From an uncultured Prevotella sp. (lineage in GTDB: Bacteria > Bacteroidota > Bacteroidia > Bacteroidales > Bacteroidaceae): a stretch of DNA of 64,000 nucleotides. Positions within the stretch are counted from its first letter, which is position 1; each line of letters starts with the position of its first letter. A program made the translations under genes and the position numbers. Shown here one piece after another: positions 10,366 to 20,886 of the stretch. The DNA lies in contig CAJONQ010000002.1 in assembly GCA_905235835.1 (NCBI GenBank), positions 1 to 64,000 of the forward strand, in the 5' to 3' direction. The notes beneath the pieces were generated by a model. The model had not been told where the DNA came from, did no database searches, and saw nothing but the letters and a program-made list of their open reading frames with translations.

Positions 10366-12220
10366 AGTAAACACCTGGTCTGTGACATGGGGTGTACTCA
10401 TGGCTGTGCTTTTCTCTGCTGCGGCAGCCTATTTAGGATTAAAAGTCGGTCAGGTATTTGAAGCAGCAATACCTATTGCTATCATTGCCGTTGGTGTTTC
10501 TGCCGCTGCGAAACGTTCCAACGCTCTACGTGAGAACGTTATCATCCAGTCGATTGGTGCTTGTTCAGGTGCTGTGGTGGCTGGTGCTATATTTACCTTA
10601 CCTGCTATTTATATTCTTCAAGCGAAATATCCAGAGATGTCGGCAGACTTCCTGAAAATATTCATCGCATCTCTATTAGGTGGTGTTCTGGGTATCTTGT
10701 TTCTTATTCCATTCCGTAAGTATTTCGTAGAGGCCCCACAGGAGCAGTTTCCTTTCCCAGAGGCTACCGCTACCACACAAGTATTGAAGAGTGGTGATAA
10801 AGGAGGGGCACAAGCAAAACCCTTGTTACTAGCAGGGTTAGTAGGTGGACTATACGACTTTATTGTTGCGACGTTCGGATGGTGGAATGAGAATGTAACC
10901 AGTCGAATGATTCCCTTTGGTGAGGATATTGCAGAAAAGGCAAAACTCGTGTTTAAGAATAATACAGGAGCTGCAGTTCTTGGACTTGGTTACATTATCG
11001 GATTCCGTTATGCATTGATTATCACACTTGGCTCTTTGTTCGTATGGTGGTTGGTAGTACCTAGTATGGCTCTCTTCTTCGGTGATGCTGTACTAAACCA
11101 ATGGAATCCATCCATCACTACTGCTGTTGGTGACATGTCACCAGAACAAATCTTCACGTCTTATGGAAAGTCCATCGGTATTGGTGCTATCGCTATGGCG
11201 GGTATCATCGGTATCATCAAGTCATGGAGAGTTATCAAGAGCGCAGTGGGACTGGCTTCCAAAGCAGGAGCAACAGATGAGGGGCAACAGAAGACGGACC
11301 TTCCTTTTAAGTTCATTGCCATTGCATCGGTCATTACCCTATTAATCACCTTCCTCTTCTTCTGGCTTGGAGTGATGGACGGCAACCTATTATTTGCTGC
11401 TGTTGCTATTATCTTAACAGCAGTCATTGCCTTCCTGTTTACGACTGTTGCCGCCAATGCAATAGCTATTGTGGGCAGCAATCCTGTATCGGGAATGACC
11501 TTGATGACACTGATCCTTGCCTCTGTGGTAATGGTGGCTGTAGGACTAAAAGGTACTGGTGGTATGGTAGCAGCCTTGGTAATGGGTGGAGTGGTATGCA
11601 CAGCACTCTCTATGGCTGGCTCTTTCATCACCGATTTGAAGATTGGTTATTGGACAGATACACTTCCTAAAAAACAGGAAACCTGGAAGTTCTTAGGGAC
11701 TTTGGTTAGTGCTGCTACTGTCGGTGGAGTAATGATGCTGCTCAACGAAACATATGGTTTTGCCTCTGGTGCCCTTGCTGCTCCCCAAGCTAATGCCATG
11801 GCGGCAGTCATTGATCCATTGATGAATGGTGTGGGAGCACCTTGGGTCCTCTATGCTATTGGAGCTGTTATAGCCATTATCCTGACATTCTGTAAAGTAC
11901 CTGCCCTTGCCTTTGCCTTGGGTATGTTCATCCCTATGGAACTAAATGTACCATTGGTCATCGGGGGTGCTATCAACTGGTATGTGACAACACGTTCAAA
12001 AGACAACGAGGTCAATCAGGAACGAGGAGAAAAAGGCAACCTTATCGCCTCAGGTTTTATAGCAGGTGGTGCCCTGATGGGAGTGATTAGTGCCCTCATA
12101 CGTTTTGGCGGTATACAGTTCGATTATGCCGCATGGTGGGGAAATCCACTGAGTGAACTTTGCTCACTTGTTGCCTATGTACTGCTAATTGCCTATTTCA
12201 TTCGCGCCACAAAGAAATAA
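10349..12220 (+). CDS. OPT family oligopeptide transporter
   Basis: 623 aa polytopic ORF; EQFPFPEATATTQVLKSGD motif typical of OPT. Confidence 0.88.
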   Translation: MKRRSEVNTWSVTWGVLMAVLFSAAAAYLGLKVGQVFEAAIPIAIIAVGVSAAAKRSNALRENVIIQSIGACSGAVVAGAIFTLPAIYILQAKYPEMSADFLKIFIASLLGGVLGILFLIPFRKYFVEAPQEQFPFPEATATTQVLKSGDKGGAQAKPLLLAGLVGGLYDFIVATFGWWNENVTSRMIPFGEDIAEKAKLVFKNNTGAAVLGLGYIIGFRYALIITLGSLFVWWLVVPSMALFFGDAVLNQWNPSITTAVGDMSPEQIFTSYGKSIGIGAIAMAGIIGIIKSWRVIKSAVGLASKAGATDEGQQKTDLPFKFIAIASVITLLITFLFFWLGVMDGNLLFAAVAIILTAVIAFLFTTVAANAIAIVGSNPVSGMTLMTLILASVVMVAVGLKGTGGMVAALVMGGVVCTALSMAGSFITDLKIGYWTDTLPKKQETWKFLGTLVSAATVGGVMMLLNETYGFASGALAAPQANAMAAVIDPLMNGVGAPWVLYAIGAVIAIILTFCKVPALAFALGMFIPMELNVPLVIGGAINWYVTTRSKDNEVNQERGEKGNLIASGFIAGGALMGVISALIRFGGIQFDYAAWWGNPLSELCSLVAYVLLIAYFIRATKK

Positions 12221-12279
12221 CGCTGACCTGCCCTGGTTGGCAAATCATACTCATACACCTGACGAATAGCAGGTGATGG

Positions 12280-12315
12280 AAGGTCCTTGAGCTCTTTTGA
12301 GAGCTTAGGGACCTT
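12280..12315. terminator. inverted repeat between convergent genes, possible bidirectional terminator
   Basis: AAGGTCC...GAGCTCTTTTGAGAGCT...GGACCTT palindrome. Confidence 0.4.
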
Positions 12316-12375
12316 TATCTTTGCTGGTGCGAATAATGGATTAGCAGAACTTTCTTCATATATATAATAAGGTGT

Positions 12376-13956
12376 TTATTGGTTGATTAATTCCAACGCC
12401 CGGCAGACAATATCGTTCGTCTCATTCATGATGGCGAAATACTGACTGGTCTCCCAAAGGTCACGTGCCACCAATGCCTTTAGTTGCAAGCGCAGATAAG
12501 GAAGTGTCTGCCGCAATTCCTCATCGTCTTTCGGCTTGATTTTCTGTTTCTCAGCCTCAGCGACAATATCATCCGTCACAGACTGTGATATCTCGAACTG
12601 CTCCTTGAACTTCAAAAACGTAGGATATTGCTTCTTTAGCTGCTTACGATGCTGATCAACATAACGCAGACTGGCATTGATGATATAGGAGCGAGCCGAC
12701 AACTCTCGATGGAAACGAGTGTATTTGGTGGTGTCCAATGGTACGTAATAGTCTGGCATGATACCACCACCTCCATAGACAACACGATGTTCTTTCAACG
12801 TATAATACTTCAAGGAGTCTGCGAAATGAATACTGTCAGCATGCATTAATTCGCCACTCTTCAAACGGTTCAACACATCCATCGCATAGTCCTCCGCCTT
12901 TCCTTTCACATACGGTTTCTGAATGCAACGACCAGAAGGAGTATAATAATGGGCAATGGTCAGACGAATCATCGAACCGTCAGGCAGATCAATCGGACGT
13001 TGTACCAGTCCTTTACCAAAAGAGCGACGACCAACCACCAGTCCACGATCATGATCCTGTATGGCACCTGTCACAATCTCAGCTGCTGATGCAGAATAAC
13101 TATCTATCAATACGATGACCTTTCCTTTCTCAAAGAGTCCGTCACCCTGTGCCCGATATTCATTACGGGGAGCACGACGACCTTGCGTATACACTATCAA
13201 ATCATTACTACCCAAGAACTCGTTAGCAATAGCAACTGCCGCATGCAGATAACCGCCCCCATTCTCCTGTAAGTCGAGTATCAGCGACTGCATCCCCTCC
13301 CCTGTCAGTTTCATCAGACTCTGACAGAACTCATCATGGGTCTGGGCACCGAAATTGCCAATACGGATATAGCCAATACCAGGACGAATCATGTAAGCAG
13401 CATCGATAGATTTCACAGGAATCTTATCACGAGTTATCACAAAACGCAGGGTATCGGCAATACCACGGCGGACGATACCCAGACGAACCTTTGTTCCCTT
13501 CGGACCTCGCAACCGTCGCATGATCTCCTCTTTGGGCATAGATACTCCCGCAATGGTGGTGTCATTCACATAGACGATACGGTCACCAGCAAGGATTCCT
13601 TGTTTCTCTGACGGTCCTCCAACGACCGGCTGAATCACCAATAAGGTATCCTCCACCATATTAAACTGCACGCCTATTCCATCGAAGTTTCCCTGCAGTG
13701 GCTCGTTGGCAGCCTTCACCTCTTTTGCTGTCATATAACTGCTATGAGGATCCAGTTTCTCTATCATCCCACGAATACCGTCCTCTACCAGTTTCTGTTC
13801 ATCGACAGAGTCCACATAGAGGTTCGAGATTGCCATCTCTGCTATCTGCAACTTACGTATAGGACTATCCTCGCCCATATTGATACGGAGTTGGGCTGAG
13901 GCTATAAAGGGGAACAGCGATAACATCGCTGCAAACAATATATGCTTCTTAATCAT
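12376..13956 (-). CDS. S41 family C-terminal processing peptidase
   Basis: 526 aa; PDZ domain, then [16 protein letters not shown]...[11 protein letters not shown]. Confidence 0.93.
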   Translation of the reverse strand: MIKKHILFAAMLSLFPFIASAQLRINMGEDSPIRKLQIAEMAISNLYVDSVDEQKLVEDGIRGMIEKLDPHSSYMTAKEVKAANEPLQGNFDGIGVQFNMVEDTLLVIQPVVGGPSEKQGILAGDRIVYVNDTTIAGVSMPKEEIMRRLRGPKGTKVRLGIVRRGIADTLRFVITRDKIPVKSIDAAYMIRPGIGYIRIGNFGAQTHDEFCQSLMKLTGEGMQSLILDLQENGGGYLHAAVAIANEFLGSNDLIVYTQGRRAPRNEYRAQGDGLFEKGKVIVLIDSYSASAAEIVTGAIQDHDRGLVVGRRSFGKGLVQRPIDLPDGSMIRLTIAHYYTPSGRCIQKPYVKGKAEDYAMDVLNRLKSGELMHADSIHFADSLKYYTLKEHRVVYGGGGIMPDYYVPLDTTKYTRFHRELSARSYIINASLRYVDQHRKQLKKQYPTFLKFKEQFEISQSVTDDIVAEAEKQKIKPKDDEELRQTLPYLRLQLKALVARDLWETSQYFAIMNETNDIVCRALELINQ

Positions 13957-15919
13957 AGTATTCTTCCTCTTCTGGACGATCTTCCTCGATAACGAGGTTG
14001 TCTATGATGAAGTTCTGACGCTCCATCGTGTTCTTACCCATGTAATACTCCAAGAGCTTCTGTACCTGGTCGTTCTTTTGAAGGGTCACCTGTTCCAAAC
14101 GGATATCAGGACCAATAAAGCCTGCGAACTCTTCAGGACTGATTTCTCCAAGTCCCTTAAAACGGGTAATCTCCGGATCAGGACCTAAATCCTGTATCGC
14201 CTTTACACGCTCTTCCTCACTATAACAGTAACGAGTGACGAAATCTCCCTTCTTACCATCCTCACGCATCTCCTTCTTCCGAATCTTGGTACGGCGATTG
14301 CGAACACGGAACAAAGGGGTCTGCAACACGTAGACATGTCCTTTCTTGATAAGCTCTGGGAAGAACTGAAGGAAGAACGTGATAATCAACAAACGAATGT
14401 GCATACCGTCAACATCGGCATCTGTCGCCACAATCACCTTATTATATCTGAGGGTATCGAGTCCTTCCTCGATATCAAGTGCTGCCTGTAGTAGGTTAAA
14501 CTCCTCATTCTCATAGACCACTTTCTTCGTCAATCCGAAGGAGTTCAGGGGTTTTCCTCGCAGAGAGAAGACCGCCTGTGTGTTCACATCACGGCTCTTG
14601 GTGATACTTCCGCTGGCAGAGTCACCCTCTGTAATGAAGATACACGACTCCTCTTTGCGGTCGTTCTTGGTATCACTGAAATGGATACGACAGTCACGCA
14701 ACTTACGATTGTGCAGGTTTGCCTTCTTGGCACGCTCACGAGCCAGTTTCGTCACACCTGCCATTGCCTTACGCTCTCGCTCTGTCTCCTTGATCTTCTG
14801 CTCCAGCACCTCCACCACATCAGCGTGGATATGCAGATAGTTGTCGACCTCCTGCTTGACGAAATCGCCAATATACTTATTGATACTGACACCGTCTGGT
14901 GACATCGTCGTAGAGCCTAACTTGATCTTTGTCTGACTCTCAAAGATAGGCTCCTCCACGTTAATGGAGATGGCAGCGACGATACCCGTGCGGATATCAC
15001 CATACTCATACTTGTTGAAGAACTCTTTGATGGTACGGGCGATATGCTCTTTGAAGGCACTCTGATGGGTACCTCCTTGGGTAGTATGTTGTCCATTGAC
15101 AAAGGAATAGTACTCCTCACCATACTGATTAGCATGTGTAAAGGCGATCTCGATATCCTCTCCTTGCAGATGGATAATAGGATAAAGGGCATCATTCGTC
15201 ATGCGGTCTTTCAATAAGTCCTCCAATCCATGACGACTGAGGATGCGACGACCGTTATACATAATGGTCAGTCCGATATTCAGATAGGTATAGTTGCGAA
15301 GCATGTTCTCCACGATCTCATCATGGAACTGATAGTTGAGGAATTTCGTGTTATCGGGTTCGAAATAGATATAGGTACCATTCTCATCTTGTGAGGGCTC
15401 CGTCACGTCACTGATTAACTCACCACACTCAAAGACAGCCTTGCGAACCTTGCCGTCACGATAGCTATGCACCTCGAAACGACTGCTCAGCGCATTGACA
15501 GCCTTCACACCTACACCATTCAGTCCGATAGATTTCTTAAAAGCTTTAGAGTCGAACTTACCACTGGTATTCAGGATACTGACAGACTCTATCAACTTTC
15601 CTTGGGGAATACCACGACCATAGTCACGTACAGAGATACGCAGATGGTCCTCCACCGTCACCTCTATACGGTCGCCCGCCTTCATCTTGAACTCGTCGAT
15701 AGAGTTGTCGAAGACCTCTTTCAACAACACATAGATACCATCTTCTGCAGAGGTACCATCACCTAAGCGTCCGATATACATACCAGGACGGAGCCTGATA
15801 TGCTGCAGTCCTGTTAAGGTTTGTATATTACCCTCGTCATAGCCAGGGGTGTCAGAGCCCCCTAAGTTAGGGGGTTGGGGGGCTGAACTAACTTTTTTCT
15901 TTAAATCTATTTCTCCCAT
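13949..15919 (-). CDS. parE: DNA topoisomerase IV subunit B
   Basis: 656 aa; [34 protein letters not shown] motifs. Confidence 0.9.
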   Translation of the reverse strand: MGEIDLKKKVSSAPQPPNLGGSDTPGYDEGNIQTLTGLQHIRLRPGMYIGRLGDGTSAEDGIYVLLKEVFDNSIDEFKMKAGDRIEVTVEDHLRISVRDYGRGIPQGKLIESVSILNTSGKFDSKAFKKSIGLNGVGVKAVNALSSRFEVHSYRDGKVRKAVFECGELISDVTEPSQDENGTYIYFEPDNTKFLNYQFHDEIVENMLRNYTYLNIGLTIMYNGRRILSRHGLEDLLKDRMTNDALYPIIHLQGEDIEIAFTHANQYGEEYYSFVNGQHTTQGGTHQSAFKEHIARTIKEFFNKYEYGDIRTGIVAAISINVEEPIFESQTKIKLGSTTMSPDGVSINKYIGDFVKQEVDNYLHIHADVVEVLEQKIKETERERKAMAGVTKLARERAKKANLHNRKLRDCRIHFSDTKNDRKEESCIFITEGDSASGSITKSRDVNTQAVFSLRGKPLNSFGLTKKVVYENEEFNLLQAALDIEEGLDTLRYNKVIVATDADVDGMHIRLLIITFFLQFFPELIKKGHVYVLQTPLFRVRNRRTKIRKKEMREDGKKGDFVTRYCYSEEERVKAIQDLGPDPEITRFKGLGEISPEEFAGFIGPDIRLEQVTLQKNDQVQKLLEYYMGKNTMERQNFIIDNLVIEEDRPEEEEYYD

Positions 15920-15975
15920 AATCTCATTTTTAACGGAGTCTTGTTCAGACCCCCATCCCCCTAACTTAGGGGACT
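15856..15975. repeat. 120-bp element with 29-bp inverted ends (15856-15884 / 15947-15975)
   Basis: AGCCCCCTAAGTTAGGGGGTTGGGGGGCT vs AGACCCCCATCCCCCTAACTTAGGGGACT; 26/29 identity as reverse complements. Confidence 0.85.
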
Positions 15976-17127
15976 AATTAAGCGTTTATAACAACGGCGA
16001 CGCTTGTGTTGCTCGTGCTCCAAGTACTGCCACTGCGACTGTACTTTCTCGTTGGTCTCCATCTCCACATTGGTCTCACCCCACTTGAATCCGTATTTCT
16101 GGTACTTGGGGATAAGGTCATAGAACAACAAGGCATTGGCACCTTTCTGCTGGTATTCTGGCAAAAAACCAATGAGCAGCAAGTCCAAACACTCTGCCTG
16201 ATGGAACTTCAAGGCTTTCAGACAATGCCACCAGCCAAAGGGGAACAGTCGTCCGTTCTTACATTTCTGCAGGGCTCGGGTCATATTGGTAATACTGATG
16301 CCTACTCCTATAATGTCGTGATTGGGAGTGTTCCAGTCTTCTATCAGACAGAGCATATCCATGTCGAGCATCGGAAAGTACATCTTCAGATACTCGTCAA
16401 TCTGTGCTTCTGTCATCTCTGAGAAGCCATAGATGTTCTGATACGACTTATTGACTACCTCAAGCACCTTACGACCTATCTGCTCCTTACCTAATATCTG
16501 ACTGCGTTTGGGATGTACAGGATGCAGGTTATAGCGTTTCATCACCATCTCGGCAATCTTCTTGTATTTCTCGGGCATGCCGTCCTTGGGTACGATGAGT
16601 TTGAACTCCACATAGTCGTTGTCCTTCTCCCATCCGCCCAACTGCTCCATGTGACGAGGATAATAGTCGTAATTATAGATGGTTGACATGGTTCCCAACT
16701 GGTCGAAGCCCTCAATGAGCATTCCCTCTGGGTCCATATCTGTAAAACCTAAAGGTCCTACCAGTTCGGTCATGCCTTTCTCCCTTCCCCATGCTGACAC
16801 AGCATCAAACAAGGCAGCCGACACTTCCATGTCGTCGATGAAGTCTATCCATCCGAAACGCACACTCTTACGACCCCAGCGGTCGTTGGCACGATGATTA
16901 ATAATACCTGCTATACGTCCTACCACCTTGCCGTCCTTATAGGCAAGGAAATACTCTGCCTCACAAAACTCAAAGGCTGAGTTCTTATCCTTACTCAATG
17001 TATGCACCTCGTCCGAATGTAAATTGGGTGCATCGTAAGGGTTATCTCGATATAAGTCGTAGTGAAACTGGATAAAAGCTTCCAGGCTTTGTTTGTCGGT
17101 GACTTTCCGAATTTCTACTGATGACAT
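15961..17127 (-). CDS. GNAT-like N-acetyltransferase (paralog of 33401-34549)
   Basis: 388 aa; [20 protein letters not shown]..., [24 protein letters not shown]. Confidence 0.7.
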   Translation of the reverse strand: MSSVEIRKVTDKQSLEAFIQFHYDLYRDNPYDAPNLHSDEVHTLSKDKNSAFEFCEAEYFLAYKDGKVVGRIAGIINHRANDRWGRKSVRFGWIDFIDDMEVSAALFDAVSAWGREKGMTELVGPLGFTDMDPEGMLIEGFDQLGTMSTIYNYDYYPRHMEQLGGWEKDNDYVEFKLIVPKDGMPEKYKKIAEMVMKRYNLHPVHPKRSQILGKEQIGRKVLEVVNKSYQNIYGFSEMTEAQIDEYLKMYFPMLDMDMLCLIEDWNTPNHDIIGVGISITNMTRALQKCKNGRLFPFGWWHCLKALKFHQAECLDLLLIGFLPEYQQKGANALLFYDLIPKYQKYGFKWGETNVEMETNEKVQSQWQYLEHEQHKRRRCYKRLISPLS

Positions 17128-17188
17128 TTTGTTTCTAATTGTTTATAACATGGCAAAGTTACGAAAAATCAGACAAAATCCCAAAGTT

Positions 17189-18445
17189 TTAACCTATTTT
17201 ACGGCAAATAAACAACTTATGCGTACTATCGGACAGGGTGGTTCCGAAGATGAACATGTCACCACCATCTTTGATTTTCAGTTTTTTACGCAACTGTTCT
17301 GCAGTCAGGGGGAAGTTACGAACGGCGATATTTGCCTTGTCGATACCAGCCAAAGCCTGCTTTAGCTCTTGTTTATTCATCGAGGTCATCGTCTCTACCA
17401 CAAACTGTCTCCCTGGAAAATCCCTCACCTCATGGTCGGAAACAAAGAGGTGGGAGTTAGCCGACAACGGGTTAACACCAAACGTCTCAGCCACTTCTCC
17501 GAAGCATCCTGCCTTCATGATACTGGCATTCGGCTCATAAAGAAAACATTTCGAATTTGTTCCACCCCATGGAACATTTTGTTCCACCCCATGGAACATT
17601 TTGTTCCACCCCATGGAACACTTTGTTCCACCCCATGGAACAAATCGGAACTCTTGGGTATTGTTCACACAAACTAACGACATCGGCTCCTGATGGACGT
17701 TTCGGATGACCAGAAGGAGTTCTTTGCACTCATTATCCACACTCACGATATGCACCTCGCTGACCCCTCCTAAGTCGTTGACAACCTTACGCCAGTCGAG
17801 CATCGGCGATAGTTTGAGGATCATCGTGTCAGCTTTCTCTTTCAATAAGGGCAACAGTTCAAGGATATTAGGGGTACAGTCCTCGATACCATAGGTACGA
17901 CTGCCATGCTGATCTCTTCGTGCAGGGTCCAAGAATACCACGTTGGCATGGGGCATCTGGGCAAGATATTCCTCTGCATCGCCACACACAATCTCAGCGT
18001 CCAAACCCAAAAGTTGGAAATTATGCTGGGCTATCTCACAGAGTTCCGGGTTACGCTCCACATAGATCCGCTTCTTGAATGGACGGGACATCAAGGAGAA
18101 GTCAATGCCAAAACCACCTGTCAGATCGATGAAGACCTGATGGGATTTCGAGATATCGAGATATCGAGATTCCGAGATGTCGAGATCTTGAGAAATGATC
18201 TTTGCCTTATAACGAGCCGTCTCCTCACTGGAACACTGCTCCATATTCAGATGGGGAGGATAGATGATTCCCTCGACAGCAGCCCATGAGGGTAGTTTCC
18301 GCCTTGCTGTCTGCCATCCCGCAATCTGTTGTAAAGCGAATGGCATATCCACCTCTGCCGACTTTCCCCCACTCAGGGCAAGTCGCCTGACATCGTCCAT
18401 ACGATGTTCCTGCACATACTGCCATGTCACCTCGTTGACATTCAT
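17189..18445 (-). CDS. class I SAM-dependent methyltransferase, THUMP-like C-terminal domain
   Basis: FIDLTGGFGIDFSLMSRPF, NVVFLDPARRDQHG motifs. Confidence 0.75.
   Translation of the reverse strand: MNVNEVTWQYVQEHRMDDVRRLALSGGKSAEVDMPFALQQIAGWQTARRKLPSWAAVEGIIYPPHLNMEQCSSEETARYKAKIISQDLDISESRYLDISKSHQVFIDLTGGFGIDFSLMSRPFKKRIYVERNPELCEIAQHNFQLLGLDAEIVCGDAEEYLAQMPHANVVFLDPARRDQHGSRTYGIEDCTPNILELLPLLKEKADTMILKLSPMLDWRKVVNDLGGVSEVHIVSVDNECKELLLVIRNVHQEPMSLVCVNNTQEFRFVPWGGTKCSMGWNKMFHGVEQNVPWGGTNSKCFLYEPNASIMKAGCFGEVAETFGVNPLSANSHLFVSDHEVRDFPGRQFVVETMTSMNKQELKQALAGIDKANIAVRNFPLTAEQLRKKLKIKDGGDMFIFGTTLSDSTHKLFICRKIG
17559..17641. repeat. 22-bp tandem hairpin array, 4 copies, inside a CDS
   Basis: GTTCCACCCCATGGAAC at 17559, 17581, 17603, 17625; linkers ATTTT/ATTTT/ACTTT. 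Confidence 0.97.
18147..18194. repeat. 8-bp tandem array (~6 units, ATCGAGAT-like) inside the methyltransferase CDS
   Basis: TTCGAGAT ATCGAGAT ATCGAGAT TCCGAGAT GTCGAGAT CTTGAGAA. Confidence 0.95.
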
Positions 18446-18581
18446 GTTTGCAAAGATACGAAAAAGAATCTACATTCCTCGCAAACGAGCGTCAAAATCA
18501 CGGGCTCCACCTTACACAATCCTTCATTTTTTAATTTTGAGTAATCATTATTCCAAAAAACTTTTGTACTTTTGTAGTCCG

Positions 18582-19232
18582 ATGGCGATTCGGTATACAC
18601 ATAAGGAAGAACTATGGAACGCATGGAGCCATGCTGGCGGTATCGTGATGGGTGTCGCTTTTGGTATCGTTTTCCTGGTGATGGCATTCAAGGGCGACAA
18701 CCCTTGGGCACGATTAGGCGTGTGCCTTTACCTCTTTGGTATGTTAGGGAGTTATGTCGCCTCTACGATATATCACACACTACCTCGTCGCTCGAAATGG
18801 AAAGAAAGATTGCGTAAATGGGATCATGCCGCCATCTACTGGCATATCGCCGGCTCCTATTCTCCCTTGACGTTGATAGCATTGAGGACACAAGGTTATT
18901 GGGGATGGAGTCTTTTCTGCTTTGTATGGACTTGTGCCATCGCAGGAACCATCGTCAGCTTTGTCAAACTAAAAGAGCATTCCAACATCGAGACGTTCTG
19001 TTTCATCGGCATGGGGTTGAGTGTGTTGGTTGCCTTCAAGCCTTTGATAGACTCTGTATCGACAGCCGCTGTCATCTGGATTATCGCAGAGGGTGTCTGT
19101 TATATCACAGGTGCCGCCTTCTACACCTTCCACAAGAAGCGGTGTATGCACAGCGTCTTCCACTTCTTCGTCCTCGCAGGCAGCATCTGTCATATCATCG
19201 CTGTCTGGGATGTCTTGATGGAATACCTATAA
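18582..19232 (+). CDS. hemolysin III family / YqfA-like membrane protein
   Basis: EELWNAWSHAGGIVMGVAFG, STIYHTLP, WDHAAIYWHIAGSYSP motifs; ATG at 18582. Confidence 0.9.
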   Translation: MAIRYTHKEELWNAWSHAGGIVMGVAFGIVFLVMAFKGDNPWARLGVCLYLFGMLGSYVASTIYHTLPRRSKWKERLRKWDHAAIYWHIAGSYSPLTLIALRTQGYWGWSLFCFVWTCAIAGTIVSFVKLKEHSNIETFCFIGMGLSVLVAFKPLIDSVSTAAVIWIIAEGVCYITGAAFYTFHKKRCMHSVFHFFVLAGSICHIIAVWDVLMEYL

Positions 19233-19233
19233 A

Positions 19234-19261
19234 AAAGACCGCCTCACGAGAAGCGGTCTTT
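19234..19261. terminator. bidirectional hairpin terminator
   Basis: AAAGACCGC-CTCACGAGAA-GCGGTCTTT with flanking A/T runs. Confidence 0.85.
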
Positions 19262-19270
19262 CCTTTTATC

Positions 19271-20776
19271 TTATTTCACGTATTCAGAGAAATCTGTCAA
19301 ATGCATATCGCCCTTGCGAGCCAGCGTGTCGTGCATGGCGAAAGCGGCAGGCAGGTTGTGACGGGTCTGTCCCATCTTGGCTATCTTCAAGTAGTCCCAC
19401 AATAACTGCTTGTAGTCAGGATGGGCACAGTTCTCGATGATAATCTCGGCACGCTGTGCTGGACCCTTACCACGCAAGTCGGCAATACCCTGCTCTGTAA
19501 CGATGATGTTCACATCGTGCTCGGAGCTGTCCTGATGGCTGACGAAAGGTACGATGCTGGAGATGACGCCACCCTTTGCCGTAGAAGGACAAGTGAAGAT
19601 GCTCAGGTAAGCATTGCGGATAAAGTCACCAGAACCACCAATACCATTCATCATCTTCACGCCACTGATATGGGTAGAGTTGGCATTACCATAGATATCA
19701 CACTCGATAGCCGTATTAATAGCGATAACGCCCAGTCGGCGGATGACCTCCGGGCTATTGGAAATCTCACTCTGACGGAGGGTCAGGTGACTCTTGAAGT
19801 AATCCATATTATCATATACCTGCATCAGACAGTCGTTAGAAACGGTCAAAGAGCAAGCAGAGGCATCCTTCACACGACCATGCAGCATCATCTCTACCAC
19901 TGCATCCTGCAATACCTCTGTATAGATATTGAAGTCGGGCACATGCTTATCCTGTCCTAAAGCGCCGAGGATAGCATTAGCCGTGGAACCCACACCACTC
20001 TGCAAAGGCAGGAACTCCTTGGGGATACGCCCCTTGTGCATCTCGTCCACCAGGAACTCAGCAGTCAGATAACCAATCTTATCGGTCACAGGGTCGCTGT
20101 CTTTGAAGGCACGAGCCTCATCAGGAATGTTACACTCAACGACACCTACCACCTTATCCTTAGGGATAGAAACATAAGACACACCGATACGGTCGCTCAC
20201 ATTCACGATAGGGATGGGCTTACGATAAGGAGGGTCCAATGGCTCATAAACGTCATGGATATATTTCGCATTGGGGTTATGGAACGAGTTAAGCTCCAGA
20301 ATGACATGCTTGGCAAGACGGGCAGCCGTTGGAGAGATACCACCAGCGGCAGTCAGATAGACGTGATAGTCGTTACCACAGTCCTCGATATCACACACCT
20401 CTAAGATCGCCCAGTCTACATCACCATAGAAACCATAGCGCAGCTCCTGAGCCATGTGACTCAGGTGGAGGTCGTTATAGGGAATCTCACCCATGTTCAC
20501 ATGCTTGCGGAAGTCAGGGTTCGTGGTGTAAGGAGCACGATACTTGATAGCCTGTGCATTAGCAAGCACACCATCTGTCGACTGACCCGTCGACGCACCA
20601 GTGAAAATACCCACCTTAAACTCTCTGCCTGCAGCATGCTCAGCCTCGGCAATCTTTGCCAGTTCCTTGGTGGTAGCCTTTGCCACACCTGCTGGTGTAA
20701 AGCCACTCATAGCGATGTTGTCGCCATTCTTAATCAGCGCTGCAGCCTCTGCAGCGGTCATACGTGTATAAGCCAT
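19271..20776 (-). CDS. acetyl-CoA hydrolase / succinate CoA-transferase family
   Basis: 501 aa; MSGFTPAGVAK, GVGSTANAIL, NGIGGSGDFIRNAYLSIF motifs. Confidence 0.9.
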   Translation of the reverse strand: MAYTRMTAAEAAALIKNGDNIAMSGFTPAGVAKATTKELAKIAEAEHAAGREFKVGIFTGASTGQSTDGVLANAQAIKYRAPYTTNPDFRKHVNMGEIPYNDLHLSHMAQELRYGFYGDVDWAILEVCDIEDCGNDYHVYLTAAGGISPTAARLAKHVILELNSFHNPNAKYIHDVYEPLDPPYRKPIPIVNVSDRIGVSYVSIPKDKVVGVVECNIPDEARAFKDSDPVTDKIGYLTAEFLVDEMHKGRIPKEFLPLQSGVGSTANAILGALGQDKHVPDFNIYTEVLQDAVVEMMLHGRVKDASACSLTVSNDCLMQVYDNMDYFKSHLTLRQSEISNSPEVIRRLGVIAINTAIECDIYGNANSTHISGVKMMNGIGGSGDFIRNAYLSIFTCPSTAKGGVISSIVPFVSHQDSSEHDVNIIVTEQGIADLRGKGPAQRAEIIIENCAHPDYKQLLWDYLKIAKMGQTRHNLPAAFAMHDTLARKGDMHLTDFSEYVK

Positions 20777-20886
20777 TGTATTTAATAAATTTACGAATTT
20801 GGCTGCAAAGTTACTAAAAAATCGACAATTGGCAACTGATAATTGATAAATTTTCGTATCTTTGCAGCCATTAAATAGATAAATGT

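Noticed and set aside
12280-12315. Member of the 22-bp hairpin-array family
   Set aside because: Neighbouring palindromes are spaced about 30 and 32 bp, not 22, and the position between convergent genes fits a terminator.
12200-12378. Selenocysteine or pyrrolysine readthrough of the S41 stop
   Set aside because: The stop is TAA, not TGA or TAG, and no recoding element or machinery is visible.
17559-17641. CRISPR array or iterons
   Set aside because: The 5-nt linkers are too short for spacers and the repeat lies inside a CDS with no replication gene nearby.
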